Origin: Flavonifractor sp. An112
Lineage (GTDB): Bacteria > Bacillota > Clostridia > Oscillospirales > Oscillospiraceae
Assembly: GCF_002161085.1 (NCBI RefSeq)
Contig: NZ_NFLU01000007.1
Location: 1 to 64,000, forward strand
DNA length: 64,000 bases
Reading direction: 5' to 3'
Shown: piece after piece, positions 1 through 9,270 of the stretch
How positions within the stretch are numbered: the stretch's first letter is position 1
How the letters are laid out: every line of letters begins with the position of its first letter
Notes under the pieces: generated by a model
What the model was told of the DNA's origin: nothing
The model's database searches: none
Seen by the model: the letters and a program-made list of their open reading frames with translations, nothing else
Made by a program: the position numbers and the translations under genes

Positions 1-34
1 TGGGCGGCCGTTTTTCGTGGGAATCCGCCCCTTT

Positions 35-92
35 TGCCGAGGAAACGGATTGCCACGCCAGTGTGCGCACTGGCTCGCAATGACAGGCTTGT
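35..92. repeat. Palindromic intergenic repeat-like element
   Basis: An imperfect stem-loop is visible: ATTGC (49-53) pairs with GCAAT (77-81), and CCAGTG (58-63) pairs with CACTGG (68-73) around a TGCG loop. The surrounding wording, a run from GAGGAAACGG through CGCAATGACAG, resembles dispersed intergenic repeats I recall from many Clostridia, but no second copy was found in this window, so its repeat status is recollection. It lies just downstream of rpoD and could serve as a transcript 3' structure. A shorter stem GGGCGG/CCGCCC (2-7 with 25-30) lies beside it. Confidence 0.45.
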
Positions 93-131
93 GCAAAACA
101 GCTATTTTGCAACAGGCCCGCTTTTCGTTTG

Positions 132-1478
132 TTAGTTCAGGAAATCCTTCAGCTTCTTGGAGCGGGAAGGATGACGCAGTTTACGCAGGGCCTTGGCCTC
201 GATCTGACGGATACGCTCACGGGTGACCTTGAATTCCTTGCCCACTTCCTCCAGGGTGCGGGTGCGGCCGTCCTCGATACCGAAGCGCAGCTTGAGCACC
301 TTCTCCTCACGCTCGGTGAGGGTACCCAACACGGAGACCAGCTGCTCCTTCAGCAGGGTGAAGGAAGCAGCCTCAGAGGGCTCGGAGGCGTCCTCGTCGG
401 GGATGAAGTCCCCCAGGTGGGAATCCTCCTCCTCGCCGATGGGGGTCTCCAGAGAAACGGGCTCCTGGGCAATCTTCAGGATCTCCCTTACCTTGTCCAC
501 CGGCATATTCATCTCCTCGGAGATCTCCTCGGGGGTGGGATCGTGGCCCAGCTCCTGGAGAAGCTGACGGGAGACACGGATGACCTTGTTGATGGTCTCC
601 ACCATATGGACGGGGATACGGATGGTACGGGCCTGATCGGCAATGGCCCGGGTAATGGCCTGACGGATCCACCAGGTGGCGTAGGTGGAGAACTTGTAGC
701 CCTTGGTGTAGTCAAACTTCTCCACGGCCTTGATGAGACCCAGGTTGCCCTCCTGGATCAGGTCCAGGAAGAGCATACCGCGGCCCACATACCGCTTGGC
801 GATGGATACCACCAGACGGAGGTTGGCCTCGGCAAGGCGCTGCTTGGCCGCCTCGCCACGCTTCACCAGACGGCGAAGCTCCTTGATGTCGTCCTCAGAC
901 AGGGCGATCTCCTCGCCGGCCTCCTTGGCCCGCTCCATATCCTCCAGCTGCTCCTTGGCAGCGTCACCGGCGCCCATATCCTGGGCCAGCTGGACCTCCT
1001 CATCGGGGGTGAGCAGGTTGACTTTGCCGATCTCCTTCAGATACATACGGACCGGATCGTCAATGCCGAAGGAGTCCACCAGAGTGTTGGGGTCTACGAT
1101 CTCCTCTTCAGGCAGGTCTTCGATTTCATTGAGCTCCTCCAGAGGAGGCATGGTGTCGTCGGCCAGCTCGGGCAGATAGTCGTCGCCTACCGTGTCGATG
1201 CCCAGGTTCTCCAGGGTATCGTAGATCTTGTCCATCTGCTCGCTTTCCAGATCCAGGTTCTCCAGCACGTCCATCAGTTCGCTGGAGGAGAGCTTGCCGT
1301 TTTTCTTGCCGCGCTCGATCAGCTCCGCCAGTTTTTCGGCGCCCTGGACGCCTTCCACCACCTTCATGACCTCGATCTTGCCCTGCTCCATCTTCTTCGC
1401 GTTGTCGCGGGCCAGCTTGGCCTGATCCTCCAGGGTCAGGGTGAGCTCTTTTTTACCGGTGGTCTTCTTTTCACTCAT
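132..1478 (-). CDS. rpoD: RNA polymerase primary sigma factor RpoD/SigA
   Basis: This is the housekeeping sigma-70 factor that directs RNA polymerase to TTGACA/TATAAT promoters. In the 448-residue product, region 1.2 starts near residue 140, region 2 with the core-binding and -10 recognition helices spans about 216-286 ([31 protein letters not shown]), and region 4 with the -35 helix-turn-helix lies near 385-440 ([20 protein letters not shown]). The internal ATG at 1478 was chosen because GGAGG sits six bases before it; a longer reading from 1493 lacks a ribosome site. It overlaps the end of dnaG by eight bases, so the two are translationally coupled, the usual Firmicutes dnaG-sigA arrangement. 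Confidence 0.97.
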   Translation of the reverse strand: MSEKKTTGKKELTLTLEDQAKLARDNAKKMEQGKIEVMKVVEGVQGAEKLAELIERGKKNGKLSSSELMDVLENLDLESEQMDKIYDTLENLGIDTVGDDYLPELADDTMPPLEELNEIEDLPEEEIVDPNTLVDSFGIDDPVRMYLKEIGKVNLLTPDEEVQLAQDMGAGDAAKEQLEDMERAKEAGEEIALSEDDIKELRRLVKRGEAAKQRLAEANLRLVVSIAKRYVGRGMLFLDLIQEGNLGLIKAVEKFDYTKGYKFSTYATWWIRQAITRAIADQARTIRIPVHMVETINKVIRVSRQLLQELGHDPTPEEISEEMNMPVDKVREILKIAQEPVSLETPIGEEEDSHLGDFIPDEDASEPSEAASFTLLKEQLVSVLGTLTEREEKVLKLRFGIEDGRTRTLEEVGKEFKVTRERIRQIEAKALRKLRHPSRSKKLKDFLN

Positions 1479-3261
1479 GCGGTTGTCCTCCATATGATTT
1501 TTTCTCTCTGAATTTATCCCGGGCTGCCAGCAAAGGGTCCAGCCCGACGCCGCCCCGCTTGGCGGCTTCTGTCTCGATAATCTCTAAGTAGTCATGCAGC
1601 GCCTGGCTGCGATTGGAATGGGTCTCCGGCTGCTCCAGAATCCCGGTGATGTGGCTCATCTCCTCCGGGGCCAGCGATCCGGACAGCGCGCCCAGTTGTA
1701 AACTGAGCCCTTGGCTGTGCCGCTGCTTGAGCAGCACATAGAGCTTGGCCAGCAGGGGAGAGGAGAACTGGGACGGGTCCAGTCCATCTGTCTCGGGCAG
1801 CAGGACTGGGTCCAGCAGCAGCAAGCGGATCACACCCTCCTCCGCGCGAGCGGAGCGGATATTCTCATAGTGCAGCTGTCTGGATTTGGGCTGGAGCTGA
1901 ACGGCGGGGGTCAGGTCCTTTTTTGCCTGGACTTTTCTGGCCCGCCAGGCCCGGTCCTTTCGGTAGCGGGCTACCTCCTGGGCCATGGCGGTTCCGGAAA
2001 TACCGGCTGCTGCTGCTGCTTTATTGCCGTAGATTTCCCGCTCAATAGGGCTTTGAAGGGCGGCGATGGTGGCCACAGCTTCCTTTAGATAGGCCAGCCT
2101 GCCCTCTTCGCTTGACAGGTCATGTTTTGCCTGCAGGCTGTCCAGCCGGTAGTCGTTTTGTCCGGCGCTGCCATTGAGGCACTTCTCAAAAGCGGCAGGG
2201 CCAAACTTTTTAACGAAATCATCCGGGTCCTGTTTGATGGGCTTGCCCTCGGCATCAAAAGCGTTGGGCAGCTGAAGTACCCGGACGGTGAGGTTGGCAT
2301 TTTTTAAAATGTTGAGTACCCGGTCGGTGGACTGCTTGCCGGCGGCATCATTGTCGTAGCAGAGCACCAGTTCCTTGGTGTACCGGGCCAAAATGCGGGC
2401 GTGCTCCTCAGTGAGGGCGGTTCCCATGGTGGCAACCACATTATCAAAGCCCGCCTGGTGCAGGGTGATCACGTCGATGTTGCCCTCCACCAGAATCAGG
2501 TTGGGCCGCTTGGTGTTCTTGGCGAAGTTGAGGGCGTAAATGAGACGGCCTTTTTTGAAGAGCACCGTCTCCGGAGTGTTCAGGTACTTGGCGCCCTCCA
2601 GTCCGGGGAGCAGGCGGCTGGTGAAGCCCACCACCTCGCCCCGCACATCAATGACCGGGAGCATAAGCCGGGACCGGAACTTGTCATAGATGCCGCCGTT
2701 CTTTCCGGCTACTGCCAGACCGGCGTCAATCAGATCCATTTTGGTGTAGCCCTTGGCGGTCATGGCCTTTGTGAGGGCATCCCACTGATCTGGCGCGGCC
2801 CCCAAACCAAACCGGGTAGCGGTGCGGGGAGAGATCTGCCGTTGGGCGATATAGTCCCGCACCTGCTGGCCGCCGGGACCAATGAGATAGTCGTGGTAGA
2901 AACGGGCTGCGTCTTTGGACAGCTCCAGCAGTCGGGACCGCTTTTTGCGATAGGCCTCGTTTTCTCCGGCCTCCGGCACCTCAAGACCTGCCCGCTTGGC
3001 CAGCAGCTTTACCGCGTCCAAAAAGGGGAGATTCTCCATCTCCATAACAAAGGAAATTACGCCGCCACCCTTGCCGCAGCCGAAGCAGTGGTAGATCTGC
3101 TTATCGGGAGAGACGGAGAAGGAGGGGGTCTTTTCGTTGTGGAAAGGGCACAGGCCCCACAGGTTGTTTCCCTTTTTCGTGAGGTGGACATAGGAAGAGA
3201 CCACGTCGGCAATGTCGCTGCGGGCCACCAGATCGTCAATGAATTGTTCTGGTATCGCCAC
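1471..3261 (-). CDS. dnaG: DNA primase DnaG
   Basis: DnaG makes RNA primers at the replication fork. The 596-residue protein opens with a CHC2 zinc-binding domain (C38, H41, C59, C62), followed by the TOPRIM catalytic core near 250-330 with the acidic [11 protein letters not shown] segment and LCYDNDAAG, and a C-terminal helicase-binding region that is weakly conserved. The GTG at 3261 is the likely start: AGGAGG lies six bases upstream and the product then begins M-A-I-P-E, as is typical. The ATG at 3267 touches the ribosome site directly and is less likely. Its end overlaps rpoD. Confidence 0.96.
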   Translation of the reverse strand: MAIPEQFIDDLVARSDIADVVSSYVHLTKKGNNLWGLCPFHNEKTPSFSVSPDKQIYHCFGCGKGGGVISFVMEMENLPFLDAVKLLAKRAGLEVPEAGENEAYRKKRSRLLELSKDAARFYHDYLIGPGGQQVRDYIAQRQISPRTATRFGLGAAPDQWDALTKAMTAKGYTKMDLIDAGLAVAGKNGGIYDKFRSRLMLPVIDVRGEVVGFTSRLLPGLEGAKYLNTPETVLFKKGRLIYALNFAKNTKRPNLILVEGNIDVITLHQAGFDNVVATMGTALTEEHARILARYTKELVLCYDNDAAGKQSTDRVLNILKNANLTVRVLQLPNAFDAEGKPIKQDPDDFVKKFGPAAFEKCLNGSAGQNDYRLDSLQAKHDLSSEEGRLAYLKEAVATIAALQSPIEREIYGNKAAAAAGISGTAMAQEVARYRKDRAWRARKVQAKKDLTPAVQLQPKSRQLHYENIRSARAEEGVIRLLLLDPVLLPETDGLDPSQFSSPLLAKLYVLLKQRHSQGLSLQLGALSGSLAPEEMSHITGILEQPETHSNRSQALHDYLEIIETEAAKRGGVGLDPLLAARDKFREKKSYGGQPHE

Positions 3262-3388
3262 AGGCATCCTCCTTCCGACTATCTTTTCCAATCAATACCA
3301 ATCTCATACGCTGGCATATGTAAAGTTAAATAACCTTACGGCATAAACACCTTTAAAAGCATTTATACTCTAATGGTGTAAGCATAAA

Positions 3389-4393
3389 TCACTTTACGCT
3401 CCAGGACTTCGGGATGAAAGCGTCGCTGAACTGGTCCACGGCATATTTATCGGTCATGCCGGAGATATAGTCGCATACGGCGCGCTCTACGCCCTCCTCC
3501 ACCCGGATGTCCTGATATTCCGGAGGCAGCTTGTCCGGGTCCTTCACATAGTACTCAAACAGGCGGCGGATCATGTCCTGGGCCTTTCCCTCCTCGCCCT
3601 TGGCTACCGGGCTGCGGTAGACATATTCAAACATGAACTCCCGCAGTTCATTCATAGCGTCCCGGCAGGCGGGGGACTGGACAATGTCATTCTTTCCGGC
3701 GGACTGGGTGATGATGTCCACCGTCAGAGTGTTGATTCGCTCAGAGTGGGTGAAGCCCAGTACCTGGGAGACCGAGAGGGGCAGGTCCATGGGATAGATG
3801 ATCTTGCCCCGCATGGCGTCGTCAATGTCGTGGTTGATGTAGGCGATCTTGTCGGCCAGCCGCAGCAGACGGCCCTCCAGGGTCTCGGCCTGGTCGGAGC
3901 CGGTGTGGCAGAGAATGCCCCGGCGCACCTCGTAGGTCAGGTTGAGTCCCTCGCCGTCCCGTTCCAGACGGTCCACCACCCGAAGAGACTGCTCGTTATG
4001 GGCAAAGCCTCCGGGCATGATCTCATTGAGGACCCGCTCTCCGGCGTGTCCGAAGGGGGTGTGGCCCAGATCGTGGCCGTAGGCGGCCGCTTCTGCCAGA
4101 TCCTCGTTGAGGCGTAAGCCCCGGGCGATGGTGCGGGCGATGCGGCTGACCTCGATGGTGTGGGTCATGCGGGTGCGGTAGTGGTCCCCCTCCGGCTCCA
4201 GAAAGACCTGAGTCTTGTGCTTGAGCCGCCGGAAGGCCTTGGAGTGGACAATCCGGTCGATGTCCCGCTGAAAGCAGGTTCGGGTGGGGCAGGGCTCCAG
4301 AGGCACCAGACGTCCCCGGGAGCAGGCGGACAGGCAGGCATAGGGGGAGAGCAGGGCCGCCTCGGCGGCTTCGGTCTGTTCACGCAGTACCAT
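3389..4393 (-). CDS. dgt: Deoxyguanosinetriphosphate triphosphohydrolase-like HD protein
   Basis: This 334-residue protein belongs to the HD-domain dNTP triphosphohydrolase family (dGTPase-like), which releases tripolyphosphate from deoxynucleotides. The N-terminal FQRDIDRIVHSKAFRRL, the metal-binding RMTHTIEVSRIART and the AYGHDLGHTPFGHAGE segments are all present, as are the later RLADKIAYINHDIDDA motif and an antigen-like C-terminal region. In many Firmicutes the gene precedes dnaG and sigA, as it does here. The start is uncertain, because no good ribosome site lies immediately before the ATG at 4393. Substrate preference cannot be read from sequence. Confidence 0.9.
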   Translation of the reverse strand: MVLREQTEAAEAALLSPYACLSACSRGRLVPLEPCPTRTCFQRDIDRIVHSKAFRRLKHKTQVFLEPEGDHYRTRMTHTIEVSRIARTIARGLRLNEDLAEAAAYGHDLGHTPFGHAGERVLNEIMPGGFAHNEQSLRVVDRLERDGEGLNLTYEVRRGILCHTGSDQAETLEGRLLRLADKIAYINHDIDDAMRGKIIYPMDLPLSVSQVLGFTHSERINTLTVDIITQSAGKNDIVQSPACRDAMNELREFMFEYVYRSPVAKGEEGKAQDMIRRLFEYYVKDPDKLPPEYQDIRVEEGVERAVCDYISGMTDKYAVDQFSDAFIPKSWSVK

Positions 4394-4489
4394 GGGCGCT
4401 CACCAGCCTCTCAGCAAATTTCAACCTTTATTCTTTATACGCCGCAGCCTGGATAAAACCCTTCTTTTTTTGTAAATTTTCTATTATGC

Positions 4490-5185
4490 TCACAAATCCC
4501 CCTGATGAGGGCGGCTGGATTCGTCATTTTGCTCGCCAGTAAGCAGGGCCAGAAGCTCGGCGGGGGTAGAGATGATCTGCTGTGCACCCTGTTCGGTCAG
4601 AAATTCCGCGTCACGGAAGCCCCAGCTCACCGACAGACAGGGCAGACCGGAATTGCGGGCGGTCTGGATATCCACCTCGGAGTCGCCTACATAAACGGCC
4701 TCTTCAGGCTGAGCGCCCAGTTCCTTCAATGCGCGAAGTACCGTGTCGGGAGCAGGCTTGCGGGCAACTCCCTGGGATTCACCGATGGCCACCTTTACCC
4801 GATCGCCAAAGTAGGTCTGACACAGACCTTTGACAGCGCCGTCAAATTTGTTGGATACCACTGCCAGTTTGATCCCGGCCTGATTCAGACCGTCCAGCAG
4901 CTCCAGCACACCGGCGTATGGAGCGGTGCGGTTCTCCATATTCAGCAGGTAGTGGGCCCGGAAATCAGCCAGACACCGGGCCTCCAGTTCTTCAGGGGTT
5001 CCCTCGGGCACGGCACGGTGAATGAGCAGGCCTACGCCGTTGCCCACAAAGCGGCGTACCTCATCCAAAGAGCGGGCGGGCAGTTTGTGGAGGGCCAAAG
5101 CATAGTTGGTACTGTCGGCCAGATCCTGAAGGGTATCCAGCAGGGTGCCGTCCAGATCGAAAATCACGGTGGAATAGGGAATCAT
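4490..5185 (-). CDS. HAD-family phosphatase, phosphoglycolate phosphatase-like
   Basis: A 231-residue HAD hydrolase. Motif I FDLDGTLLDT lies at the N terminus with its nucleophile and acid/base aspartates. A helical cap follows, then motif II VVSNK, and motif III/IV AYVGDSEVDIQTARN-like text near residue 165. Such proteins dephosphorylate small phosphometabolites; the closest named family is Gph/PpaX, but the true substrate is unknown. The ATG at 5185 is supported by AGGAGG seven bases upstream, and an upstream in-frame extension lacks support. It follows the glycosyltransferase gene by 65 bases and may be in its transcript. Confidence 0.85.
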   Translation of the reverse strand: MIPYSTVIFDLDGTLLDTLQDLADSTNYALALHKLPARSLDEVRRFVGNGVGLLIHRAVPEGTPEELEARCLADFRAHYLLNMENRTAPYAGVLELLDGLNQAGIKLAVVSNKFDGAVKGLCQTYFGDRVKVAIGESQGVARKPAPDTVLRALKELGAQPEEAVYVGDSEVDIQTARNSGLPCLSVSWGFRDAEFLTEQGAQQIISTPAELLALLTGEQNDESSRPHQGDL

Positions 5186-5250
5186 AACAAGCCTCCTTAT
5201 CAGCAATGGCAGGAAATGCGGGCGGTCCGTGGGACCGCCCGCATTGTGGG

Positions 5251-6327
5251 TCAGTAGAGTCCGTTGGCAGAGAGGATCTGGGTAACCTGCATGGCACGGT
5301 TGGACCAGGCGGCGGCAGCCCCATGTTCCCGCCGGCGGACGGCAGGCCAACCATCCGGTTCTTCCAGAGCACGGATGCACAGCCGCACAAACTCGCCGGG
5401 GCTGTGGGCGGCGTAGATTACGTCAGGGAAATGCTCCACATGGTCGGGGTAGAACATAGCCACAATGGGCTTGCCGGAAGTGAGATATTCATAGACCCGG
5501 CTGGGTACGATGTCGGCGCCGTAGTCAGACTGCCGCAACAGATGAAGGCACACGTCGAATCGGGACAGATAGTCTGGAATATCCACCGGCAGCTGGCGGC
5601 CCAGCAGACGGACGTTGGGAAGGGCCTCCAGGGTGCGCAGCTGGGGATTGTAGGGCTCTACCTGCCCTACAAAGACAAAAGTGCACCGGGGCAGAGCCCG
5701 GGCGGCCTGGATGGCCGGTGTCAGGTCAAGATCCTCCCAAATGGTGCCCACAAAGCCCAGAATGGGACCGGTGAGGTCGGCCAGGGGAGCGGGACACTCA
5801 TTGTCTGGCCGGGAGAACATGGGATAGCTTACCCCATTGGGAAGCAGGGCAATGTTGTCGCTGCAGGGGGAGAGGTGGTCCACCAGCCCCTCGGAGGCGG
5901 CAAAGATCACGTCGGCAGCCAAGGCCAGGTCGCTCTCCCACTCGGGCGGAGTGTCCAGCCAGTCCTGGGCGCAGTCATATACCAGCCCCTGATGGGGGAT
6001 GGCGTCCAGCAGATGGACCTGCTCCGGGGAAGTGCACCAGAGCAGGGGCTCCCGAAAGCGATGCATATCCATCAGCTTAAGAATATGGCGGGTCAGCTTG
6101 CGGTCCCGGACAAACCGGAGCAGCCGCTGATCCTCGGAGGCCTCAGGAGCAGGCGGGAGGGCATATACGGTCAGGCCGGGGCGTACTTTGCGGCCGGGCT
6201 TGCGGTAGTTCCGGGAAGGCGGCTCCAGAAAGATGATCTTGGCATCCTTCAACCGGGTCATCAGCTGCTGGGTGCGGGTGGGGATAGTGCTCCAGGGTTG
6301 GGAGGAGAGGCACAGGATCTGTTTCAA
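5251..6327 (-). CDS. Glycosyltransferase, TuaH-like
   Basis: A 358-residue GT-B fold glycosyltransferase, probably adding a sugar to a cell-surface polysaccharide at the cytoplasmic face. Recognisable parts are VYDCAQDWLDTP in the N-terminal half, the ALLPNGVSYPMF linker, PILGFVGTIWEDLDL opening the nucleotide-sugar half, and the donor-binding VPSRVYEYLTSGKPIVAM near residue 280. The resemblance is to teichuronic acid TuaH-type enzymes. It starts at a TTG (6327) whose TGA overlaps the stop of the upstream fusion gene (TTGA), with GGAGGG about nine bases before. This coupling implies that the two act in one pathway. Confidence 0.82.
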   Translation of the reverse strand: MKQILCLSSQPWSTIPTRTQQLMTRLKDAKIIFLEPPSRNYRKPGRKVRPGLTVYALPPAPEASEDQRLLRFVRDRKLTRHILKLMDMHRFREPLLWCTSPEQVHLLDAIPHQGLVYDCAQDWLDTPPEWESDLALAADVIFAASEGLVDHLSPCSDNIALLPNGVSYPMFSRPDNECPAPLADLTGPILGFVGTIWEDLDLTPAIQAARALPRCTFVFVGQVEPYNPQLRTLEALPNVRLLGRQLPVDIPDYLSRFDVCLHLLRQSDYGADIVPSRVYEYLTSGKPIVAMFYPDHVEHFPDVIYAAHSPGEFVRLCIRALEEPDGWPAVRRREHGAAAAWSNRAMQVTQILSANGLY

Positions 6328-8555
6328 CGGGACACACCCTCCAAAAGCCGGCGGGCAGTCTCCTGGTTGCGCTCCTCCACCTGCCGCAGCCGCTCCACGC
6401 CGCCGGACAGGAATTCGGTGTCTCCGATTCGGGCATAGACTGCGTCGATGTAGCCGCACAGGGATTCCGCCGTCACCTTATCCAGGTCGGTGTACAGATC
6501 CTGGCCGATATAGGAGAGGAAAGAGCTGATTTTCTGGTCGTATACCACGCCCACCAGAGGCACACCCTGGCCGGCGGAAAAGACGAGGGCGTGCAGCCGC
6601 ATAGAGATAACCGCCTGCATCCGTGCAAACAGACCGATAGTGTGGTCGGAACTGCCGGTATGGGTAAGAATATGGTGGGGGGCCTTCATATACTTAGCAG
6701 CCAACTTGGCGGCATCCACATCCAGACGCCGCTCAATGGGCAGAAAGACGGTGGTCAGGCCGTATTTCTCATAGGCGTAGTCGGCGGCGGCGGCAAAAAC
6801 GGGGGCCTTGGCCTCAAAGCCCGGCCAGGGCCGCAGGGCAAAGCCGATATATTTGCCGTTGGGATCGATGCCCTGGCTCTCCAGAATGCCGTCCACCACG
6901 GGCGCGGGAGCGGCGGGCAGAATGACCGTGGGGTCGGCGGAGAGAATGATTTCCGGGTGGGTGACCTTCATGTCGGTCAGCTCCTCACGGGAGTGAGTAT
7001 CCCGCAGGGTGATGGCGTCCACGCTCTTCTGGAGCACCTTGGAGGCCCGTTTCCGATTGGAGGGGGAGTGGATGGGACCGATGCCGCAGCCGTACATCAT
7101 AACCTGATTGCCCAGCCGCTTAGCCCAGGAGATGGTGAAGAGATAGAACCACAGGGAGCGATGGCTGGTTACGTCCTGCATCAGGGAACCGCCGCCGTTG
7201 ATATACAGCTTGGTTTTTCGCATCCGCCACAGGAACTTGGGGAAGGCAAAGGTGTAGATGGAGTTGACACGATAGGTGCGCCGGGTATCTTCCGGGCTGC
7301 GGGAGAGCACCCAAATGGGAAGGTCAGGGTCCACCTGGCGCAGCTCGGTGACAATGGCCTCCAGAATGGCATCGTCGCCGGCGTTGCCCCGGCCATAGGC
7401 TCCGCATACTAGAGCGCCATCCCGCCGGCCGGTCTTGCGGGCCTGGCGGCGGAGAATGGTGTCATAAATGGAGAGCTGCCGCTGGAGGGTGCTCTCCAGA
7501 GAGTAGTCCTCCTTGGCCCTCTGATAGAGCCGCTGGCCCATATGCTGGCGCAGCTCCGGGTCCTGAGCCAGCGCAATGAGGTGGCGGGAGAGTCCCTCCG
7601 CGTCCCCTGCCTCAAAGAGGAAACCGTGGATACCATGCTCGATCAGGTAAGGCACGCCGCCTACCCGGCTGGCCACTGTGGGCAGGCCCGCCCGGGCGCC
7701 TTCGGTGAGGGAGTAGGGGAAGGTCTCGGAGAGAGAGGTGAGGGTATTGATGTCCAGAGCATTGTAGAAGCTGTCGGTGTCGGACACCCAACCGGCAAAG
7801 CAGACCTGCTTGGCTACTCCCAACTGGTTGGCCAAGTCCTTCAGCATCCCCATCTGCTCGCCGTCGCCGGCGATAAGCAGCCGCAGATGAGGGCAGACTT
7901 TATAGGCCAGGGCAAAGCCGCGGACCAGGGTGGCAATATCCTTGACGGGGTTGAGGCGGGCGGCAATGCCCACCACAACAGAGTCCTGGTCAGCATCCAG
8001 CCCCACACTCTTCCAGTATTCCTCCCGGGAGAGGGCGGGGGTACGGGGGGCAAAATCGATGCCGTTGTAGATGGTGAACAGCTTGTCCGGATCAAAGCCG
8101 CGGGAGATGAGCAGATCGGTCATGGCATCGGACACGCCGATGCGGTAGTCTAGCTTCCGCAGAGCGATGGTGTTGATGGTGCCGTAAGTGATGCGGGAGA
8201 AGGGGCGGCCCAGGTAGTCCAGCCGATAATCGGAGTGGACAGTGGTAACCACGGGCAGACCGGTGGCCTTCCGCAGCAGAGCGCCCATCAAATTGCCCCG
8301 GGCGCCGTGACAGTGGAGGATCTGATAGCCCCCCTCCACGATCATCTTTTTCAGGGTGTTGCGGGTTTTCAGCAGATTGTGTCCAGGCAGGACCACAGTG
8401 GGGATGCCAAGTTCCCGGGCCTCTTGGGCAAATGGACCTTCCATAAAACATACCATGGTAACGTCGATGGTATGGGCAAGATTTTTCAGTAGGGAATGAA
8501 CGTGGGTCTTGGCGCCGCCGCTGTCGCCGCCGGAGATGAGGTGCATGACCTTCAT
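6324..8555 (-). CDS. Fusion of GT4 glycosyltransferase and CsaB-like polysaccharide pyruvyl transferase
   Basis: A 743-residue two-domain protein. Residues 1-375 form a GT4 glycosyltransferase (GGDSGGAKTHVHSL near the N terminus, VVGIAARLNPVKDIATLVRG, AGDGEQ, then the donor-site SETFPYSLTEGARAGLPTVA). Residues from about 381 form a polysaccharide pyruvyl transferase of the CsaB type (CGAYGRGNAGDDAILEAIV, YINGGGSLMQDVTS, late SMRLHALVFSAGQGVPLVG). CsaB ketal-pyruvylates secondary wall polymers so that SLH-domain proteins can bind. These activities are more familiar to me as separate proteins. GGAGG lies ten bases before the ATG. The downstream TuaH-like gene is coupled to it. Confidence 0.88.
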   Translation of the reverse strand: MKVMHLISGGDSGGAKTHVHSLLKNLAHTIDVTMVCFMEGPFAQEARELGIPTVVLPGHNLLKTRNTLKKMIVEGGYQILHCHGARGNLMGALLRKATGLPVVTTVHSDYRLDYLGRPFSRITYGTINTIALRKLDYRIGVSDAMTDLLISRGFDPDKLFTIYNGIDFAPRTPALSREEYWKSVGLDADQDSVVVGIAARLNPVKDIATLVRGFALAYKVCPHLRLLIAGDGEQMGMLKDLANQLGVAKQVCFAGWVSDTDSFYNALDINTLTSLSETFPYSLTEGARAGLPTVASRVGGVPYLIEHGIHGFLFEAGDAEGLSRHLIALAQDPELRQHMGQRLYQRAKEDYSLESTLQRQLSIYDTILRRQARKTGRRDGALVCGAYGRGNAGDDAILEAIVTELRQVDPDLPIWVLSRSPEDTRRTYRVNSIYTFAFPKFLWRMRKTKLYINGGGSLMQDVTSHRSLWFYLFTISWAKRLGNQVMMYGCGIGPIHSPSNRKRASKVLQKSVDAITLRDTHSREELTDMKVTHPEIILSADPTVILPAAPAPVVDGILESQGIDPNGKYIGFALRPWPGFEAKAPVFAAAADYAYEKYGLTTVFLPIERRLDVDAAKLAAKYMKAPHHILTHTGSSDHTIGLFARMQAVISMRLHALVFSAGQGVPLVGVVYDQKISSFLSYIGQDLYTDLDKVTAESLCGYIDAVYARIGDTEFLSGGVERLRQVEERNQETARRLLEGVSR

Positions 8556-8601
8556 GGAATCAAAACCTCCAAAGAAAAAAGAAAGTACTTGTGTCTCGGT
8601 G

Positions 8602-8625
8602 GGGATCTATGATACAATAACCCGG
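8602..8625 (+). promoter_or_regulatory. Candidate promoter of the DUF4330 gene
   Basis: Within the divergent gap between the CsaB fusion and the DUF4330 gene, a TACAAT -10 element follows TTGTGT after about 18 bases. A GGTAC/GTACC inverted repeat lies immediately downstream. The call is by eye and the -35 is weak. The leftward genes must also have a promoter here, but none stands out. Confidence 0.4.
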
Positions 8626-8677
8626 TACCATTGTACCAAGTGCGACATGAATTTACAACCTCGGAGGCTGCAAAAAG

Positions 8678-9193
8678 ATGATAGACGAAAAGGGAAGACT
8701 GTTTGGTAAAATCAACATCGTGGATCTGCTGGTGATCCTGGTGGTTATTATTGCGGCAGTGGTTTTGGGTATGAAGTTCCTCAAGCCGGGCAGCAGTGGT
8801 GTTGTAGGCGGAGGTTCCACCACCACCCATGTGGAGTATACCGTGCTGGTAGAGAGCGTCCAGCCGGCGGTTTATGAGAGCATCAAGGAGAATTATATCC
8901 CCTCCACCCTGATGGCCTCTGGCGAGCTGCTGGACGGTCAGGTCACTGCTGTGGAGGCCAAGCCCCACGGTGGAGATATTACGGTGAGCACGTCTGGCGA
9001 TACGGTGGCCCTTACTGCTGACAAGGGTTTGCTGGATCTGACTTTCACTGTGGAGTGCAATGTGGCTAACCCCATTACCACCGAGCTTGGTACCCAAGAG
9101 GTGCGTGTGGGCAAGAGCCATATCCTTAAAACGGATAAGTTTGAGCTGAATGGCGTGATCTTGGACTGCACCTGGAGTGAGAACGCCGAGTAA
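8678..9193 (+). CDS. DUF4330 domain protein, single-pass membrane
   Basis: A 171-residue protein of the DUF4330 family, recognised from its opening text IDEKGRLFGKINIVDLLVI, followed by one membrane helix (about residues 14-32) and an extracytoplasmic beta-rich domain from about 40. Its biochemical role is not known. GGAGG lies ten bases before the ATG at 8678. A hairpin with a T-run follows the stop, separating it from the PAP2 gene. It is divergent from the surface polysaccharide genes, so an envelope role is plausible but unproven. Confidence 0.85.
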   Translation: MIDEKGRLFGKINIVDLLVILVVIIAAVVLGMKFLKPGSSGVVGGGSTTTHVEYTVLVESVQPAVYESIKENYIPSTLMASGELLDGQVTAVEAKPHGGDITVSTSGDTVALTADKGLLDLTFTVECNVANPITTELGTQEVRVGKSHILKTDKFELNGVILDCTWSENAE

Positions 9194-9220
9194 ACCAGCT
9201 GAGATCGATCAAAATAGAGA

Positions 9221-9251
9221 GGGCGGCGGTCATGGTACCGCCGTCCTTTTT
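9221..9251 (+). terminator. Terminator after the DUF4330 gene
   Basis: A ten-base-pair stem (9221-9230 with 9237-9246, one G-T pair) is followed by TTTTT. It fits a rho-independent terminator reading rightward. The PAP2 ribosome site begins just after it, so some read-through would be needed if the genes share a transcript. Confidence 0.6.
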
Positions 9252-9270
9252 CCAATAGGAGGAACTTATT

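Noticed and set aside
129-1511. Long open frame of 460 codons opposite rpoD
   Set aside because: It is an antisense shadow of a high-GC gene. The rpoD frame has all sigma regions, whereas this frame gives Leu/Gly/Val/Gln-rich text with no domain.
4490-5380. N-terminal extension of the HAD phosphatase
   Set aside because: The extension before 5185 is Pro/Cys/Arg-rich with no motif, and the ribosome site lies before the inner ATG.
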